From contig NZ_CP037922.1 in NCBI RefSeq assembly GCF_004355185.1, forward strand, positions 3,442,001-3,506,000: DNA of 64,000 nt. Direction: 5' to 3'. Below, piece by piece: positions 26,999 through 36,700 of the stretch. Source of the DNA: Hymenobacter radiodurans. Its GTDB lineage: Bacteria > Bacteroidota > Bacteroidia > Cytophagales > Hymenobacteraceae. Position 1 is the first letter of the stretch. Each line of letters begins with the position of its first letter. Under the pieces are notes generated by a model, which saw nothing but the letters and a program-made list of their open reading frames with translations, did not search any database and was not told the DNA's origin. Position numbers and translations under genes: made by a program.

Positions 26999-29041
26999 TT
27001 ACTCCTTGGTAATAGTAAACTCCACGCGCCGATTCAGGCGGCGGGTTTCTTCACGCTCATTGCTGGCGCGCGGTTTCGTGCCGCCGTACCCTACGGTGCT
27101 GATTCGATCCTCGGCCACGCCGCGACTTACGAGGTAGCGCTTCACTTCCGTCACCCTATCCTCCGACAGCTTTTGGTTAAGAGCCGCATTCCCTTGGTTA
27201 TCGGTGTGGCCTTCCAGACGAATATTTACCGTGGGATTATCGGTGAGAGTGCCGGCCAAACGATTCAGCTCCGCGTAAGATGCTCCGAGCAGATTGTATT
27301 TGCCCTGGGCAAAAATTAGCGTTGGCAACTCAAGTCGTGAGCCGACTCCAGCGGGCACCAAAAGGAGGTTGCGGGTGAGCGGTGCCGTAACGGTAAGCGT
27401 GTCCGTAGCCGTCAGGAACCCTCCGCTTACCGCCGATAGCCGGTAGCGGCCGGGCGGCAACGTAAACTGATAGGTGCCCGTGCCGGCCTCTACGCGCGAG
27501 GTGGCATTGTACGAGAAATTGCCCCCTAGACTCGCAATTTTCACCTCGGCGGCTACCGCCTGCTGGGTTTTGGCATTGATAACGCGGCCCGTAAGCAGTG
27601 CCCGTGGTGGGGCCACAGCAAAGGTTGGTGCAGGCACCGTTTCCACCACCGAGTCGGGAGGCACTACGCCAACCTCTACCCGGAATAAGTCGGCAGGGCC
27701 GTTAGCCGTGCGGGACGCGGCGTAGTATGCCTGTTTGCCGTCGGGCGTGAGGCTGAAATATGCATCGAAGCCCGGCCCATTGAGCGTGGGCCCTAAGTTG
27801 CGCGGCTCACTCCACTTGGTCCAGGAGTCATCGAGGCGGGTGCTGGCGAAGATGTCGGCGCTGCCGTAGCCCCCGTGGCCCCAAGAAGAGAAATACAGGG
27901 TTTTGCCATCGGGAGAAAGCCAGGGGGCAAATTCAAAGCCCGGCGAGTTCACTACGTCGCCTAGGTTGCGCGGCTCTGACCACGAGCCTTTGCCCGCCGG
28001 CTGGCTGATATAAATATCGTTGCCGCCGTAGCCTTCAGGCCGCTCCAAAGAGAGCAGCAGAACCTTCTCGTCGTTCGTTTGAAAAAAAGTAGTGGCTGTA
28101 CCGGTGGAGTAATAGTTGATAATATCCAGCTGCTCAGTACGGTTGCCATTTTTGCCCCCCACATTACGAGCAGCCCGCGAAATACCATCATCGTGGAAGG
28201 TACCGTCGCGCTCGTAGTAGCCGCGCACCAATAGATAATAACCATCCTTTACTACGGCCATCACGCCGTTGTGCTGGGGCGTATTGAGCCCATCGAAGCG
28301 TGTGGCCGGGTTCCAGGTGCGGCCCTGATCCACGGAGCGGCTCATCCAGATATCTCCCGATTCGGCGTTGCCTTCCATATTGCCGGCAAACTTGGTGCGC
28401 ACAAAAAACAAGGTCGAGTTATCGGGCGCCAGTACGGGTTGCAGTTCATTGCCAGATGTGTTCAGGGTATTCAAGGCCTGGGGTGGTCCAAAGCCGGGTA
28501 AGCTGGCATCCACATTCAGACGAAGCTTGAATAAGCGCCATTGCTGGGTAGCTCGGTTGGCGGGCTTCTGCGAAACCACGGGAGTTCCGTTCGCCTTATC
28601 GGCTGAGGCTACAGAGATGCAACGATCGTTGCCCTTACTAATGAGTTGCAGGCTGCCCGCCGGCCCGCCCGGCACCAAGCGCCACTGCTGGTACAGGCTG
28701 CCCGTATAGGGCCGCTGCACTAGGGGGGCATTTTCATCGGGTTTATCTACAGTCAGGCATTTACCGCTTTGGCGACCTTCAATCCGAAAATAGTCGCTGC
28801 CGGGCATCACGCGCACAAAGCGCCACTGCTGGCTAGGGGCGTGGGTAAACTCCCACTGCACCATGGCCGCTCCCGACTCAAGCGAGGAATTGGCTACGTC
28901 CAGCGACCGGCCGCTACCACGGGCGGCAATGCCATAGTAAGCCTTCTCATCAGGAATAAAAGGCGTGTTTTGGGCGAAAAGTGGGCCTGCCATAGCGAAG
29001 GCCAGTAAAAAGAGCAGAAAGCGAAGCGGCGAAGGGAGCAT
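26999..29041 (-). CDS. Ricin-type lectin / PD40 repeat / OmpA-domain envelope protein
   Basis: 680 residues with a signal peptide (1-23, LFAQN). Domain order: a ricin B-type beta-trefoil (about 30-170) with the QQW triplets SQQWRF, YQQWRL and TQQWRL; WD40-like PD40 repeats (about 195-450; NELQPVLAPDNSTLFFVRT, FEFAPWLSPDGKTLYFSS, FDAYFSLTPDGKQAYYAAS); a carboxypeptidase-regulatory-like domain (LLTGRVINAKTQQAVAAEVKI); and a C-terminal OmpA peptidoglycan-binding domain (RLEGHTDNQGNAALNQKLSEDRVTEVKRYL). PD40-CarboxypepD-OmpA proteins are common in Bacteroidota; the N-terminal lectin is less usual and suggests glycan binding at the cell surface or periplasm. Confidence 0.88.
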   Translation of the reverse strand: MLPSPLRFLLFLLAFAMAGPLFAQNTPFIPDEKAYYGIAARGSGRSLDVANSSLESGAAMVQWEFTHAPSQQWRFVRVMPGSDYFRIEGRQSGKCLTVDKPDENAPLVQRPYTGSLYQQWRLVPGGPAGSLQLISKGNDRCISVASADKANGTPVVSQKPANRATQQWRLFKLRLNVDASLPGFGPPQALNTLNTSGNELQPVLAPDNSTLFFVRTKFAGNMEGNAESGDIWMSRSVDQGRTWNPATRFDGLNTPQHNGVMAVVKDGYYLLVRGYYERDGTFHDDGISRAARNVGGKNGNRTEQLDIINYYSTGTATTFFQTNDEKVLLLSLERPEGYGGNDIYISQPAGKGSWSEPRNLGDVVNSPGFEFAPWLSPDGKTLYFSSWGHGGYGSADIFASTRLDDSWTKWSEPRNLGPTLNGPGFDAYFSLTPDGKQAYYAASRTANGPADLFRVEVGVVPPDSVVETVPAPTFAVAPPRALLTGRVINAKTQQAVAAEVKIASLGGNFSYNATSRVEAGTGTYQFTLPPGRYRLSAVSGGFLTATDTLTVTAPLTRNLLLVPAGVGSRLELPTLIFAQGKYNLLGASYAELNRLAGTLTDNPTVNIRLEGHTDNQGNAALNQKLSEDRVTEVKRYLVSRGVAEDRISTVGYGGTKPRASNEREETRRLNRRVEFTITKE

Positions 29042-29105
29042 GCACGCGATTAAATGGACTGGGCTGCAAGTTAGCGTAAATCTGAACTGCTTAGTCCCAA
29101 ACGAG

Positions 29106-29140
29106 AACCGCCGCTCTTGCCTAGGGCAAGAGCGGCGGTT
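29106..29140. repeat. Perfect intergenic inverted repeat
   Basis: AACCGCCGCTCTTGCC and GGCAAGAGCGGCGGTT flank a 3-base centre, in the upstream region of the OmpA-domain gene. There is no U tract, so it is not a classical terminator; an operator or RNA hairpin is possible. Confidence 0.6.
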
Positions 29141-29206
29141 GATAATGATAAGTGTAGCTATAAGAAATATCGATAAGATTAACGTTACCTAAGCATAAAG
29201 CAGTAA

Positions 29207-29413
29207 TTAGCTAATAGCATTGTTGATGTACTTGAAGCGAACGAACCGGTCGTTCTCATAAATAGCTGCGAAGTGGCCAGTTGGAGCGGCAGTGCTCTTG
29301 GCTTCTACCTTGCGCTCTGCAGACCGAGAGGTAGGCATAGTTGGAACTGATGGATACGACCCAGGCATCATTCCGGGAGCGTGGCAAATGAAGGAAAGGA
29401 TCTTGGACGGCAT
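29207..29413 (-). CDS. Small hypothetical protein, 68 residues
   Basis: MPSKILSFICHAPGMMPGSYPSVPTMPTSRSAERKVEAKS, ending FAAIYENDRFVRFKYINNAIS. Codon use and the well-formed C-terminus suggest a real gene. It has no recognised domain. It is rich in Pro, Met and Ser in the first half and basic/aromatic at the end. It stands alone in a 770-base stretch between the OmpA-domain protein and the NarL regulator. Confidence 0.5.
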   Translation of the reverse strand: MPSKILSFICHAPGMMPGSYPSVPTMPTSRSAERKVEAKSTAAPTGHFAAIYENDRFVRFKYINNAIS

Positions 29414-29817
29414 GGTAAGTTTGCTTTATAGTGTGAAATTTTGGTGTGTAGAGATTGTAGGGAAAGTGATACCTCTGGTGAAAAGAACAAGTTCTATTTC
29501 TGTGTTTGCCAACTATGAAGATTGAAACATCTTTTTGAACGATGCTAAGGTAGCCTATTTAATATCCAAATGTAAATGCGTATTTCCCCGTAATTTTATG
29601 TCTGGGGCAGTACGTAACCTGACATCCGTACTAGCCCGGATACTACCTACGAATAGTGCATTTAAAGCTTAATTAAAGGCTTTATTGATTCGGATAAATC
29701 TCACCCTCAGTCCGTAACCTAAAATGATTCTTGATCGTAGGACCGGCAACTTTGCCCAAAACGCATAAAAAAAGCCCCCACAAACTGTAGAGGCTAAGAG
29801 TATGCAGAAAGTTGCAT
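29414..29817. other. AT-rich intergenic stretch
   Basis: About 400 bases without a gene. Near 29766 a run of A plus GCCCCCA resembles one arm of the local terminator family, next to the NarL-type regulator stop. Otherwise nothing is seen. Confidence 0.45.
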
Positions 29818-30492
29818 TTACTGTATAAGCTTATAGCGAAGCGCGTAGCGAATTAAGCCAATAATCGACTTAGAGTTGGTCTTGGTTAAGATATTCTTGC
29901 GATGCGTTTCCACCGTTCGTTCGCTGATGAACAGCTTTTCAGCAATGTGATGATTGGAGTACTCTTTACTGATTAGCTCGAGCACCTCCCGCTCCCGTTG
30001 GGTCAGGGGCACAGGGGCACCTACTGTAGGAGTTGGCCTCAGAGTAGCAAGCTCCATATTTTGCAGCAGCATTGAGCCTACCTCCGGGCTAAAGTATGTG
30101 TGGCCCGAAGCCACTTGCTCAATAGCATGGATTAGCTCATCCGGGCCCAAACTCTTGAGCATGTAGCCACAGCCGCCAGCGTTAAGCACGTCGGTGACGG
30201 ATGCTTGGTCAAAGAACATGCTCAGCGCCACGATGCGCAGATTCTCGTTGACTTCACGCGCCGCCCGAATAAACTCCAGCCCTGACATTTGAGGCATACT
30301 CAGGTCGGTGAGTACTACCCGCACTTCTGGGTGCTTAAGTAGCAACTGCAGCGCATCAGCCCCCCGATTTGCTTCGGCTACCACCCGGATATTGGGCTTT
30401 GATTTCAACAGTGTCTTCACGCCCTCAATCACCATTTGGTGATCATCAAGCACCAACACAGCAATGAAACCGTCGGCTACTGGCTCGTTCAT
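29818..30492 (-). CDS. NarL/LuxR-family response regulator (orphan)
   Basis: 224 residues from the ATG at 30492; a TTG 9 bases further up is possible. Receiver domain: VLDDHQMVIEG acidic pair, phospho-Asp in VLTDLSMPQMSG and Lys in GYMLKSLGPDE. A C-terminal LuxR helix-turn-helix follows: LTQREREVLELISKEYSNHHIAEKLFISERTVETHRKNIL. No sensor kinase is adjacent, so its partner lies elsewhere. It is divergent from the YqcI/YcgG gene, with about 400 bases between them. Confidence 0.92.
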   Translation of the reverse strand: MNEPVADGFIAVLVLDDHQMVIEGVKTLLKSKPNIRVVAEANRGADALQLLLKHPEVRVVLTDLSMPQMSGLEFIRAAREVNENLRIVALSMFFDQASVTDVLNAGGCGYMLKSLGPDELIHAIEQVASGHTYFSPEVGSMLLQNMELATLRPTPTVGAPVPLTQREREVLELISKEYSNHHIAEKLFISERTVETHRKNILTKTNSKSIIGLIRYALRYKLIQ

Positions 30493-30892
30493 ATGGCGCA
30501 AATTATCAAGCAGAATAATCTACGCAGCTGCTATCCACCGCAGATTGCAACATGCCCAGATAAATTTTCATCAACAGCATTTAGAAATATACGTTAAATC
30601 TTCTTGTATGATAGTTTCTAGTGTATCGTATCAAGTGCTTTAAAGGCGCAACTGACCCTAGCTTAAAATAGAAACTACCAGCGTCGCTGCGGTTTTCTTT
30701 GAACTCCAAACCTAACGAAACAAAAATAAAAAAAGGCCTTTTTTACTGCGTAAAAGCGTTTTTAACAAAATAAACGCTACTGTTCTGTTTAACTTTTTCT
30801 CGCAAAAAGCTCAACCTTCCAAATAATCTACTCGTTAACGAAAGTCAGGATTTTAATTATTCCGCACGCTCCGTTTCACTTGAGTAGCTTAT
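30493..30892. other. Divergent intergenic region upstream of NarL-type and YqcI/YcgG genes
   Basis: About 400 bases, AT-rich, with A-tracts (around 30720-30800). It must hold both promoters, but I find no exact TAnnTTTG box well placed for either gene. Confidence 0.4.
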
Positions 30893-31585
30893 ATGCTTGA
30901 TACTGAATATAATATTATATCATCGGAATACTTCGATTTTATAAATAACAAAGAATTCCCATGTGTAGCTGCTAAGACTGCCCTTACCTGGAATCAGATA
31001 AAGTGCTTGGTAGTAGATCATATGGCCTGCCCCAAGGACGACGCAGCCATTCTGCAATTCATTTATGACTTTGTGGATGAATACCGGCAGTCGACTAAGC
31101 TATACCACAGCTTGGCCATCATTTTCAAAGGGCCTGAAAACCCCAACGAAGCTCAGTTTGAAGAGTTTCTGTGGCAGCGCTTACAGGCCTTATCCAACCT
31201 AGATGCGCAGCGCTATGGTTACGACAAGCGTGTAGTGTCTGACCCCAACTCCCCCGATTTCAGCTTTAGCCTAAAGGAAGAAGCCTTTTTTATCATTGGT
31301 TTGCATCCTGGTAGTAGCCGGCTGGCACGCCGGTTTAAGTATCCAACGCTGGTATTTAATGCCCACGCACAGTTTGAGCAGATTCGGGCGAACAGCCGCT
31401 ATGACGGTTTGCGCAACACTATTCGCACCCGCGATGTGGCGTTTTCCGGCTCAATCAACCCGATGTTGGAAGATTACGGCCAAGCATCCGAAGTGTACCA
31501 ATACAGTGGCAAGGTGTACGACCAAGCCTGGAAATGCCCTTTTTTAAGTCAACATGCAGCAGCTAACCATCATACCGCCGCGTAG
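30893..31585 (+). CDS. YqcI/YcgG family protein (GntA-like heme N-hydroxylase family)
   Basis: 230 residues. Family signatures are the N-terminal FPCVAAKTAL, FEEFLWQRLQAL, FIIGLHPGSSRLARRFKYPTLVFNAHAQFEQ and the C-terminal INPMLEDYGQASEVYQYSGK. The YqcI/YcgG family includes GntA, a heme-dependent enzyme that N-hydroxylates a guanidino compound in guanitoxin synthesis. So an N-oxygenase acting on a guanidine or amine is a reasonable inference, not a proof. It overlaps the DUF1989 gene by 32 bases, which means tight co-expression. Confidence 0.82.
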   Translation: MLDTEYNIISSEYFDFINNKEFPCVAAKTALTWNQIKCLVVDHMACPKDDAAILQFIYDFVDEYRQSTKLYHSLAIIFKGPENPNEAQFEEFLWQRLQALSNLDAQRYGYDKRVVSDPNSPDFSFSLKEEAFFIIGLHPGSSRLARRFKYPTLVFNAHAQFEQIRANSRYDGLRNTIRTRDVAFSGSINPMLEDYGQASEVYQYSGKVYDQAWKCPFLSQHAAANHHTAA

Positions 31586-32144
31586 CGGTACTTCCTTCCT
31601 AGTAAAAAAGGGCCAGCGCCTACGAGTGGTCGACATCCAGGGCGAACAAGTGGCTGATTTTGTGTGCTATAACTTGGAGGATAAGGCCGAATACCTTTCT
31701 TCCGGTCGCACCATTGATTACGCCGAAACCATCTTCCTGACCAAAGGACACCCTTTCTATTCCAACCGCAGCAACGTCATGTTCGACATGGTGGAGGATA
31801 CAGTGGGCCGCCACGACTTTCTGCTTACGCCCTGTAGCGCCGATACATTCCGCATTATCTATGGGCACCAGCAGCCACACCGCGGCTGTTTTGGTAACCT
31901 CAGCGCGGCTCTCGCGGAGCATGGTATCAGCCCCGATGCCATTCCCATTTGCTTTAACATCTTCATGCACGTAACCGTGGATGGCAATACCGGCAAGGTA
32001 GATGTGCTCCCGCCTAAAAGCAAAGCTGGTGATTATGTGGTACTTGAGGCTAAAATGGATTTGCTGGTAGGATTAACCGCCTGCTCAGCAGAAATGTCGA
32101 ACAACTACGCCTTCAAGCCCATTGGCTATCAAATCGAAGGTTGA
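31554..32144 (+). CDS. DUF1989 (urea carboxylase-associated) family protein
   Basis: 196 residues. Typical DUF1989 sequence: IIPPRSGTSFLVKKGQRLRVVDIQGEQVADFVCYN, YAETIFLTKGHPFYSNRSNVMFDMVEDTVGRHDFLLTPCS, GCFGNLSAALAEHGI, and C-terminal LVGLTACSAEMSNNYAFKPIGYQI. The family occurs beside urea carboxylase and in amine/guanidine metabolism. Conserved His and Cys (HDFLLTPCS, TACS) suggest a metal site. Its ATG lies inside the end of the YqcI/YcgG gene. The pair probably forms a two-step pathway on a nitrogen-rich small molecule. Confidence 0.85.
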   Translation: MQQLTIIPPRSGTSFLVKKGQRLRVVDIQGEQVADFVCYNLEDKAEYLSSGRTIDYAETIFLTKGHPFYSNRSNVMFDMVEDTVGRHDFLLTPCSADTFRIIYGHQQPHRGCFGNLSAALAEHGISPDAIPICFNIFMHVTVDGNTGKVDVLPPKSKAGDYVVLEAKMDLLVGLTACSAEMSNNYAFKPIGYQIEG

Positions 32145-32182
32145 TGTAGCTGCCTCTACCATCCAATCTTTCTAATAAGACG

Positions 32183-32278
32183 GTCATGCAGAGGCGGAGC
32201 CGAAGCATCTCGCGTGCTGACGTCTGATTACCACTCTCACTAAACACGCGAGATGCTTCGGCTCCGCCTCTGCATGAC
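32183..32278. repeat. REP-like inverted repeat, copy 1
   Basis: Perfect 34-bp arms at 32183-32216 and 32245-32278, starting GTCATGCAGAGGCGGAGCCG, separated by 28 bases. It is the same family as the repeat at 62202-62303. It lies in the 3' intergenic space after the DUF1989 gene. Confidence 0.85.
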
Positions 32279-32334
32279 ATTGACTAAAAAAGCCCCCAGA
32301 AATCTTCTGTGGGGCTTTTTTAGTCAATGTCATG
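32274..32334. terminator. Bidirectional terminator with 24-bp perfect stem
   Basis: CATGACATTGACTAAAAAAG plus CCCC pairs perfectly with its complement at 32311-32334. It contains the A-run and T-run of an intrinsic terminator for both flanking, convergent genes. Its left end overlaps the last 5 bases of the REP-like repeat. Confidence 0.85.
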
Positions 32335-32339
32335 CTTCT

Positions 32340-33653
32340 CTACTTCACTCCTACTGGCATACCATACTTGCCCCGAAACTTCCGGTTCAGATACACCTGC
32401 TTATTCTCTGGGCTGAAAGCGCGGCCATCGATGTAGGCATGAGTAATGTTGTTCGTGCGCATGTCCAGCAGGTCGCCGGTGCTCACGACTAGCGTGGCGC
32501 TTTTGCCGTTTTCGAGGCTACCGTAGTCTTTATCAATACCTAGGATGCGGGCCGGGCTCAGCGTAACAGCCGTAACAGCCTGCTCTTGCGTGAGGCCGTG
32601 GCCGGCGGCAGTACCGGCAATAAAGGCTAGGTTGCGGGAGCCGGCTGTTTCCATACTGCCTTCATAATCAAGGCAAAAACGGATGCCCGCTTGTTGCAAC
32701 ATATGCGGCAATTTGTAGGGCAGGTCGTAGTCGTCGCCGGGGCGGCGGGGCAGCGCGTGCGTGCGTGACAGGACAACGGCAATGTCGTGCTGCTTCAGGA
32801 AGTCGAGCATCATCCACGCATCGCGGGCACCAATAACGGCTACTTTCTGCACCCCTAAGCGCTTGGCGAAGCTTACTGCTTCTATAATCTCCTTACCGTA
32901 ATCGGCATGGATGAACAGCGTTTTGGAGCCATCAAAAATGCCCCCCAACGCGGAGAGGCGAAGGTTTTCGCGGCGACTAGAAGGCAAATTCTTATAAGCA
33001 GCCGCTTCCGTGAACATTACCTCCAGCTCGCGCAGCTGCGTCTGACGCTCCTTGATGCGCCTTTCCACTGCTTTCTCGTCCTCCGCTGGGCTCAGCTTCA
33101 GAATCATCTGCGGCCAGTTCAGGTGCATGCCATCGTCGGCGCGTACAGCGGCGTCCTGCCAATTCCAGGCATCAAGCTGCACGATGCTGCTTTGGCCGGA
33201 AAGCATGCCGCCACGAGGCGTAATCTGGGCCAGCAGCACGCCATTGGTGCGCACCGTCGGGATGATGTCGGAGTCGGTGTTGTAGGCAATAAGCGAACGC
33301 ACGTTGGGGTTCATCGTGCCCACTTCCTGCTCATCTACCGTTGCCCGAATCGACTCAGTTTCGGTAAGACCTAGGGTAGTGTTTGGCAAAATCAGACCAG
33401 GATAAATTTCCTGGCCCTTTACGTCAACTACCTCGTAGCCTTCGCGTTGGGTAAAGCCATTTTGCGCGCCAGCATACGTTATGCGGCCCTTATCGAAGGC
33501 CACGGCCGCGTTGGGCACCACGGTGCCGTTGCCTACGTGCAAATTGCCCCCCACCAGCAGAATGGGTCGCCCTTGGGCCGGAGCGGGCATCGGAACCTGC
33601 GCCGCCGCCGATACGGCAGTAAGCAGGCTTAAAGAAAGAAGTATATGCTTCAT
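32340..33653 (-). CDS. Secreted amidohydrolase-superfamily protein, metal ligands altered
   Basis: 437 residues with a signal peptide (1-19, VSAAAQV). Amidohydrolase-like layout: a beta-sandwich start (ILLVGGNLHVGNGTVVPNAAVAFDKGRITYAG), a barrel, and the C-terminal GIDKDYGSLENGKSATLVVSTGDLLDMRTNNITHAYIDGR. The normal HxH after the PG(L)ID strand is absent: EIYPGLILPNTTLGL. The C-terminal half keeps IAGTAAGHGLTQEQAVTAVTLSPARILG. It lies downstream of a related 1017-residue protein on the same strand, probably co-transcribed. A non-catalytic or altered partner role is possible. Confidence 0.8.
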   Translation of the reverse strand: MKHILLSLSLLTAVSAAAQVPMPAPAQGRPILLVGGNLHVGNGTVVPNAAVAFDKGRITYAGAQNGFTQREGYEVVDVKGQEIYPGLILPNTTLGLTETESIRATVDEQEVGTMNPNVRSLIAYNTDSDIIPTVRTNGVLLAQITPRGGMLSGQSSIVQLDAWNWQDAAVRADDGMHLNWPQMILKLSPAEDEKAVERRIKERQTQLRELEVMFTEAAAYKNLPSSRRENLRLSALGGIFDGSKTLFIHADYGKEIIEAVSFAKRLGVQKVAVIGARDAWMMLDFLKQHDIAVVLSRTHALPRRPGDDYDLPYKLPHMLQQAGIRFCLDYEGSMETAGSRNLAFIAGTAAGHGLTQEQAVTAVTLSPARILGIDKDYGSLENGKSATLVVSTGDLLDMRTNNITHAYIDGRAFSPENKQVYLNRKFRGKYGMPVGVK

Positions 33654-33720
33654 GATTGAGTTTCTATGGGTTTGTAATGCAGTTCACTTCCCCTTGCGAG
33701 GACGAGAATGGCTTTACTTT

Positions 33721-36700
33721 TTACTTATCCAATTCCTTCTCCTCCCCTACCGAGTCGCAGTGAAAATGGCCCGTTGCTTTAGCTATCGGCGTTTGAGTAG
33801 GCGCGCCGCCTTTCTTGGCAGCCAGCATTTTCTGCACGATGCGCAGGCGCTCTTTCTCCATTTCCTGGCGCATCACCTTATCCGATTCAATGTCAAACAT
33901 CTGGCGGCCATCAACGAAGGTGCGCTCCGCGTGAGCATAAATGCTGAGCGGATGAGCGCTCCACAGCACCACATCGGCGTCTTTGCCTTCCTTGATGCTA
34001 CCCATCTTATTGTCGACATGCAGCATTTTGGCCGGATTAATCGTGACCAGCTTCATGGCTTCCTCTTCCGACAAGGCGCCGTATTTCACCGTCTTAGCAG
34101 CCTCCTGATTGAGGCGGCGGCTCATCTCAGCATCATCCGAGTTGATGGCAACCGTGAGGCCAGCGTCGTGCATGATAGCGGCGTTGTAAGGAATGGCGTC
34201 GCGCACCTCGTTTTTATAGCCCCACCAGTCGGCGAAGGTGCTGGCAGCAGCGCCGTGCGCCTTCATTTTATCGGCCACTTTGTAGCCTTCCAGAATGTGC
34301 GTGAAGGTGTTCACTTTGAAGCCCAAGCGGTCGGCTACGTTGATGAGCATGTTGATTTCGCTCTGCACGTAGCTGTGGCAGGTAATAAAACGCTTGTTAT
34401 TCAGGATTTCAACCAGCGCATCAAGTTCTAGGTCGCGGCGCGGGGCTTCGGCTTTCTTCTGCTTGCCTTTGCTGAGCTTGTTGTAAGCGGCCCACTCCTT
34501 TTCGTACTCCCTTGCTCGCGTGAAGGCATCGACAAACACCTGCTCCACGCCCATGCGCGACTGCGGAAAGCGCAGCACGTTGGCCTCGCCCGCGTTCGAC
34601 TGCTTCACGTTTTCACCCAAAGCAAACTTGATAAACCCGTCAGCGCCCGCCACTTTCAAATCCTCGGGAGCACCGCCCCAGCGAATCTTGATAAGTTGCG
34701 ACTGGCCTCCGATGGGGTTCGCCGAGCCGTGTAGCAATTGAGCCGCCGTTACGCCGCCCGCTAGGTCGCGGTACAGATCTATATCCTCGGGGTCGAGCAC
34801 GTCACCAATGCGCACCTCCGAGGTAACCGCCTGTGTGCCTTCGTTTACGCCACCGATTACGGCGATGTGCGAATGCTCGTCGATGATGCCGGGCGTGAGG
34901 TGCTTGCCTGTGCCATCAATTACGCGGGCATCCTTAGCCGACAAATTCTTGCCGACTTTGGAAATTTTGCCCCCCACCAGCAATACGTCGGTGCCTTCCA
35001 GCTTACCAGCGGCTTCGCTGGTCCACACGGTGGCGTTTTTGATTAACACGGTTTCCTGCTGAGGCATTGCCGCGCGCCCGTAGGCCGCAAACGGATACAG
35101 CATAGAACCGAGTTGAATGGGTTCAGGCGCTTTAGCCGAGTCGCGCTTGGCAGCTTGGCTGGCTACCTCCTGGCGCTTCGCCGACCACTTCACGAGCGTC
35201 GCATCGGGCAGTTGTCCATCGCCCTGAAACTGACGGGTTTCGGGCGTGAAGTAGCCACTTAGGCGCACGGAGGTAGTTTTGTCTTTGGGCGTGGGGTTGT
35301 ACACGATGGTAGCCAACTCACCCTGCACCGAAATTGCCCCCCGGACCGTGTCTTTGGGTGCCAAAGCTATTTTCAACTCCGGCGCTTCAGGCTTACCTGC
35401 TAACCGCATTTGCATGGCAGGGCGATTGCCTACCTGCAATGTATACACGCCGCGGTAGTCGGCAGGCAGGTTGCTGAGCTGGTAGCGTTCGCCCTGCACC
35501 CAGTTGTCGAGCATCACGTTATCCTCGGCAAACAACCGATTCGAGCAGACCAGGAAATTGGCCGTCAGGCCCGGCTTCAAGCTGCCTACTTTGTCCTGGG
35601 CTTTGATTAGCTCGGCGGGCGTAGCAGTAAGGGCACGCAGGGCTTGCTCTTCGCTCAGACCATATTGGATGGCCTTGCGCAGGTTGGGCAGAAACTTCTT
35701 TTTGTCTTTTAGATCAGTAGCTGACAACGCAATGGGTACGCCGGCTTTAGCAAGCAAAGCTGCGTTGGCGGGGGCCATTTCCCAATGCTTCAGATCTTCC
35801 AACGGAATGCGTGAGGCGTCATACACGTCGTCCACGTTATAAGCATCCGGGAAGTTAAGGTTGAGGATAAATGGGGCGCCGGTGGCTTTAATGTCGGCGA
35901 TGCGCTGGTACTCGTCGCCGCGGCCTTTGATGATGAATTGCGTTTTGAACTCATCGCCTAGTTTGTCGGCCCGCAGGGCGTTCAGCTTGTCGCTCACCTC
36001 AAAAAACTGGGGCAAACGGCGCTGCTCCTGAAATGCGCGCAACGACAGGTTCTGCTCTTTGGTGGGGTTGCGCTGATTCCATTCGGCGTCCAGATACGTT
36101 TGGCGCAGCAGCGCGATGCTGCCCATCAACGAGCCGGGATAATTCTGGGTGCTGGTGCCTTTGTTAAAGGAAAATCCAGCAGCAGCTCTGTCAGTAAGGA
36201 TAACCTCGTTTTCGCGGCGGCCGGTGGTAGCCAGCGTTACGAGCGCCGCGGTACCGCGGGCAATACCGTCGGGCTGCTGCGTGAGCACCGCCCCAAAGCC
36301 CATCTTACGATATGCATCGGCCTGTTCTTCGTTCAGTCGGAAGTCACTGGCCGCGTCGGTTTCGGGGTGCACGGCTTGGTTCCAGTCGTAGGCACCACCT
36401 TTTTTGCTTTCGAACTGTGGCGGCGGCCGGCGAGCGGTTCGTTCCGCTGGCTTTACTTCGGGCAAGCCGTAGCTAGCGGCCAAATCCACGAAGCCAGGGT
36501 AGATGTACTTGCCTTTCAAGTCTTGCACCACGGCGCCGGCCGGAATCTTCACGTTGTTGCCCACCGCTTCTACCTTGCCATCCCGAATCAGGAGCGTAGC
36601 GTCGGTGAGCTTGGTTTTGTAATCGGTGAAAATAGTGGCGTGGGTGAAGGCGTACAAGCCCGGTCGCTGGTCGTACACGCCGTTGCGGGGGAATGTGCTG

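Noticed and set aside
32183..32278. REP-like repeat as a CRISPR repeat or insertion sequence end
   Set aside because: There are no spaced direct repeats, no transposase and no target duplication; it is an inverted repeat only.
33481..34431. Long plus-strand open frame (316 codons) across the amidohydrolase genes
   Set aside because: It is antisense to two clear genes, spans their junction, and has no recognisable domain; its length comes from the GC-rich codons of the opposite strand.
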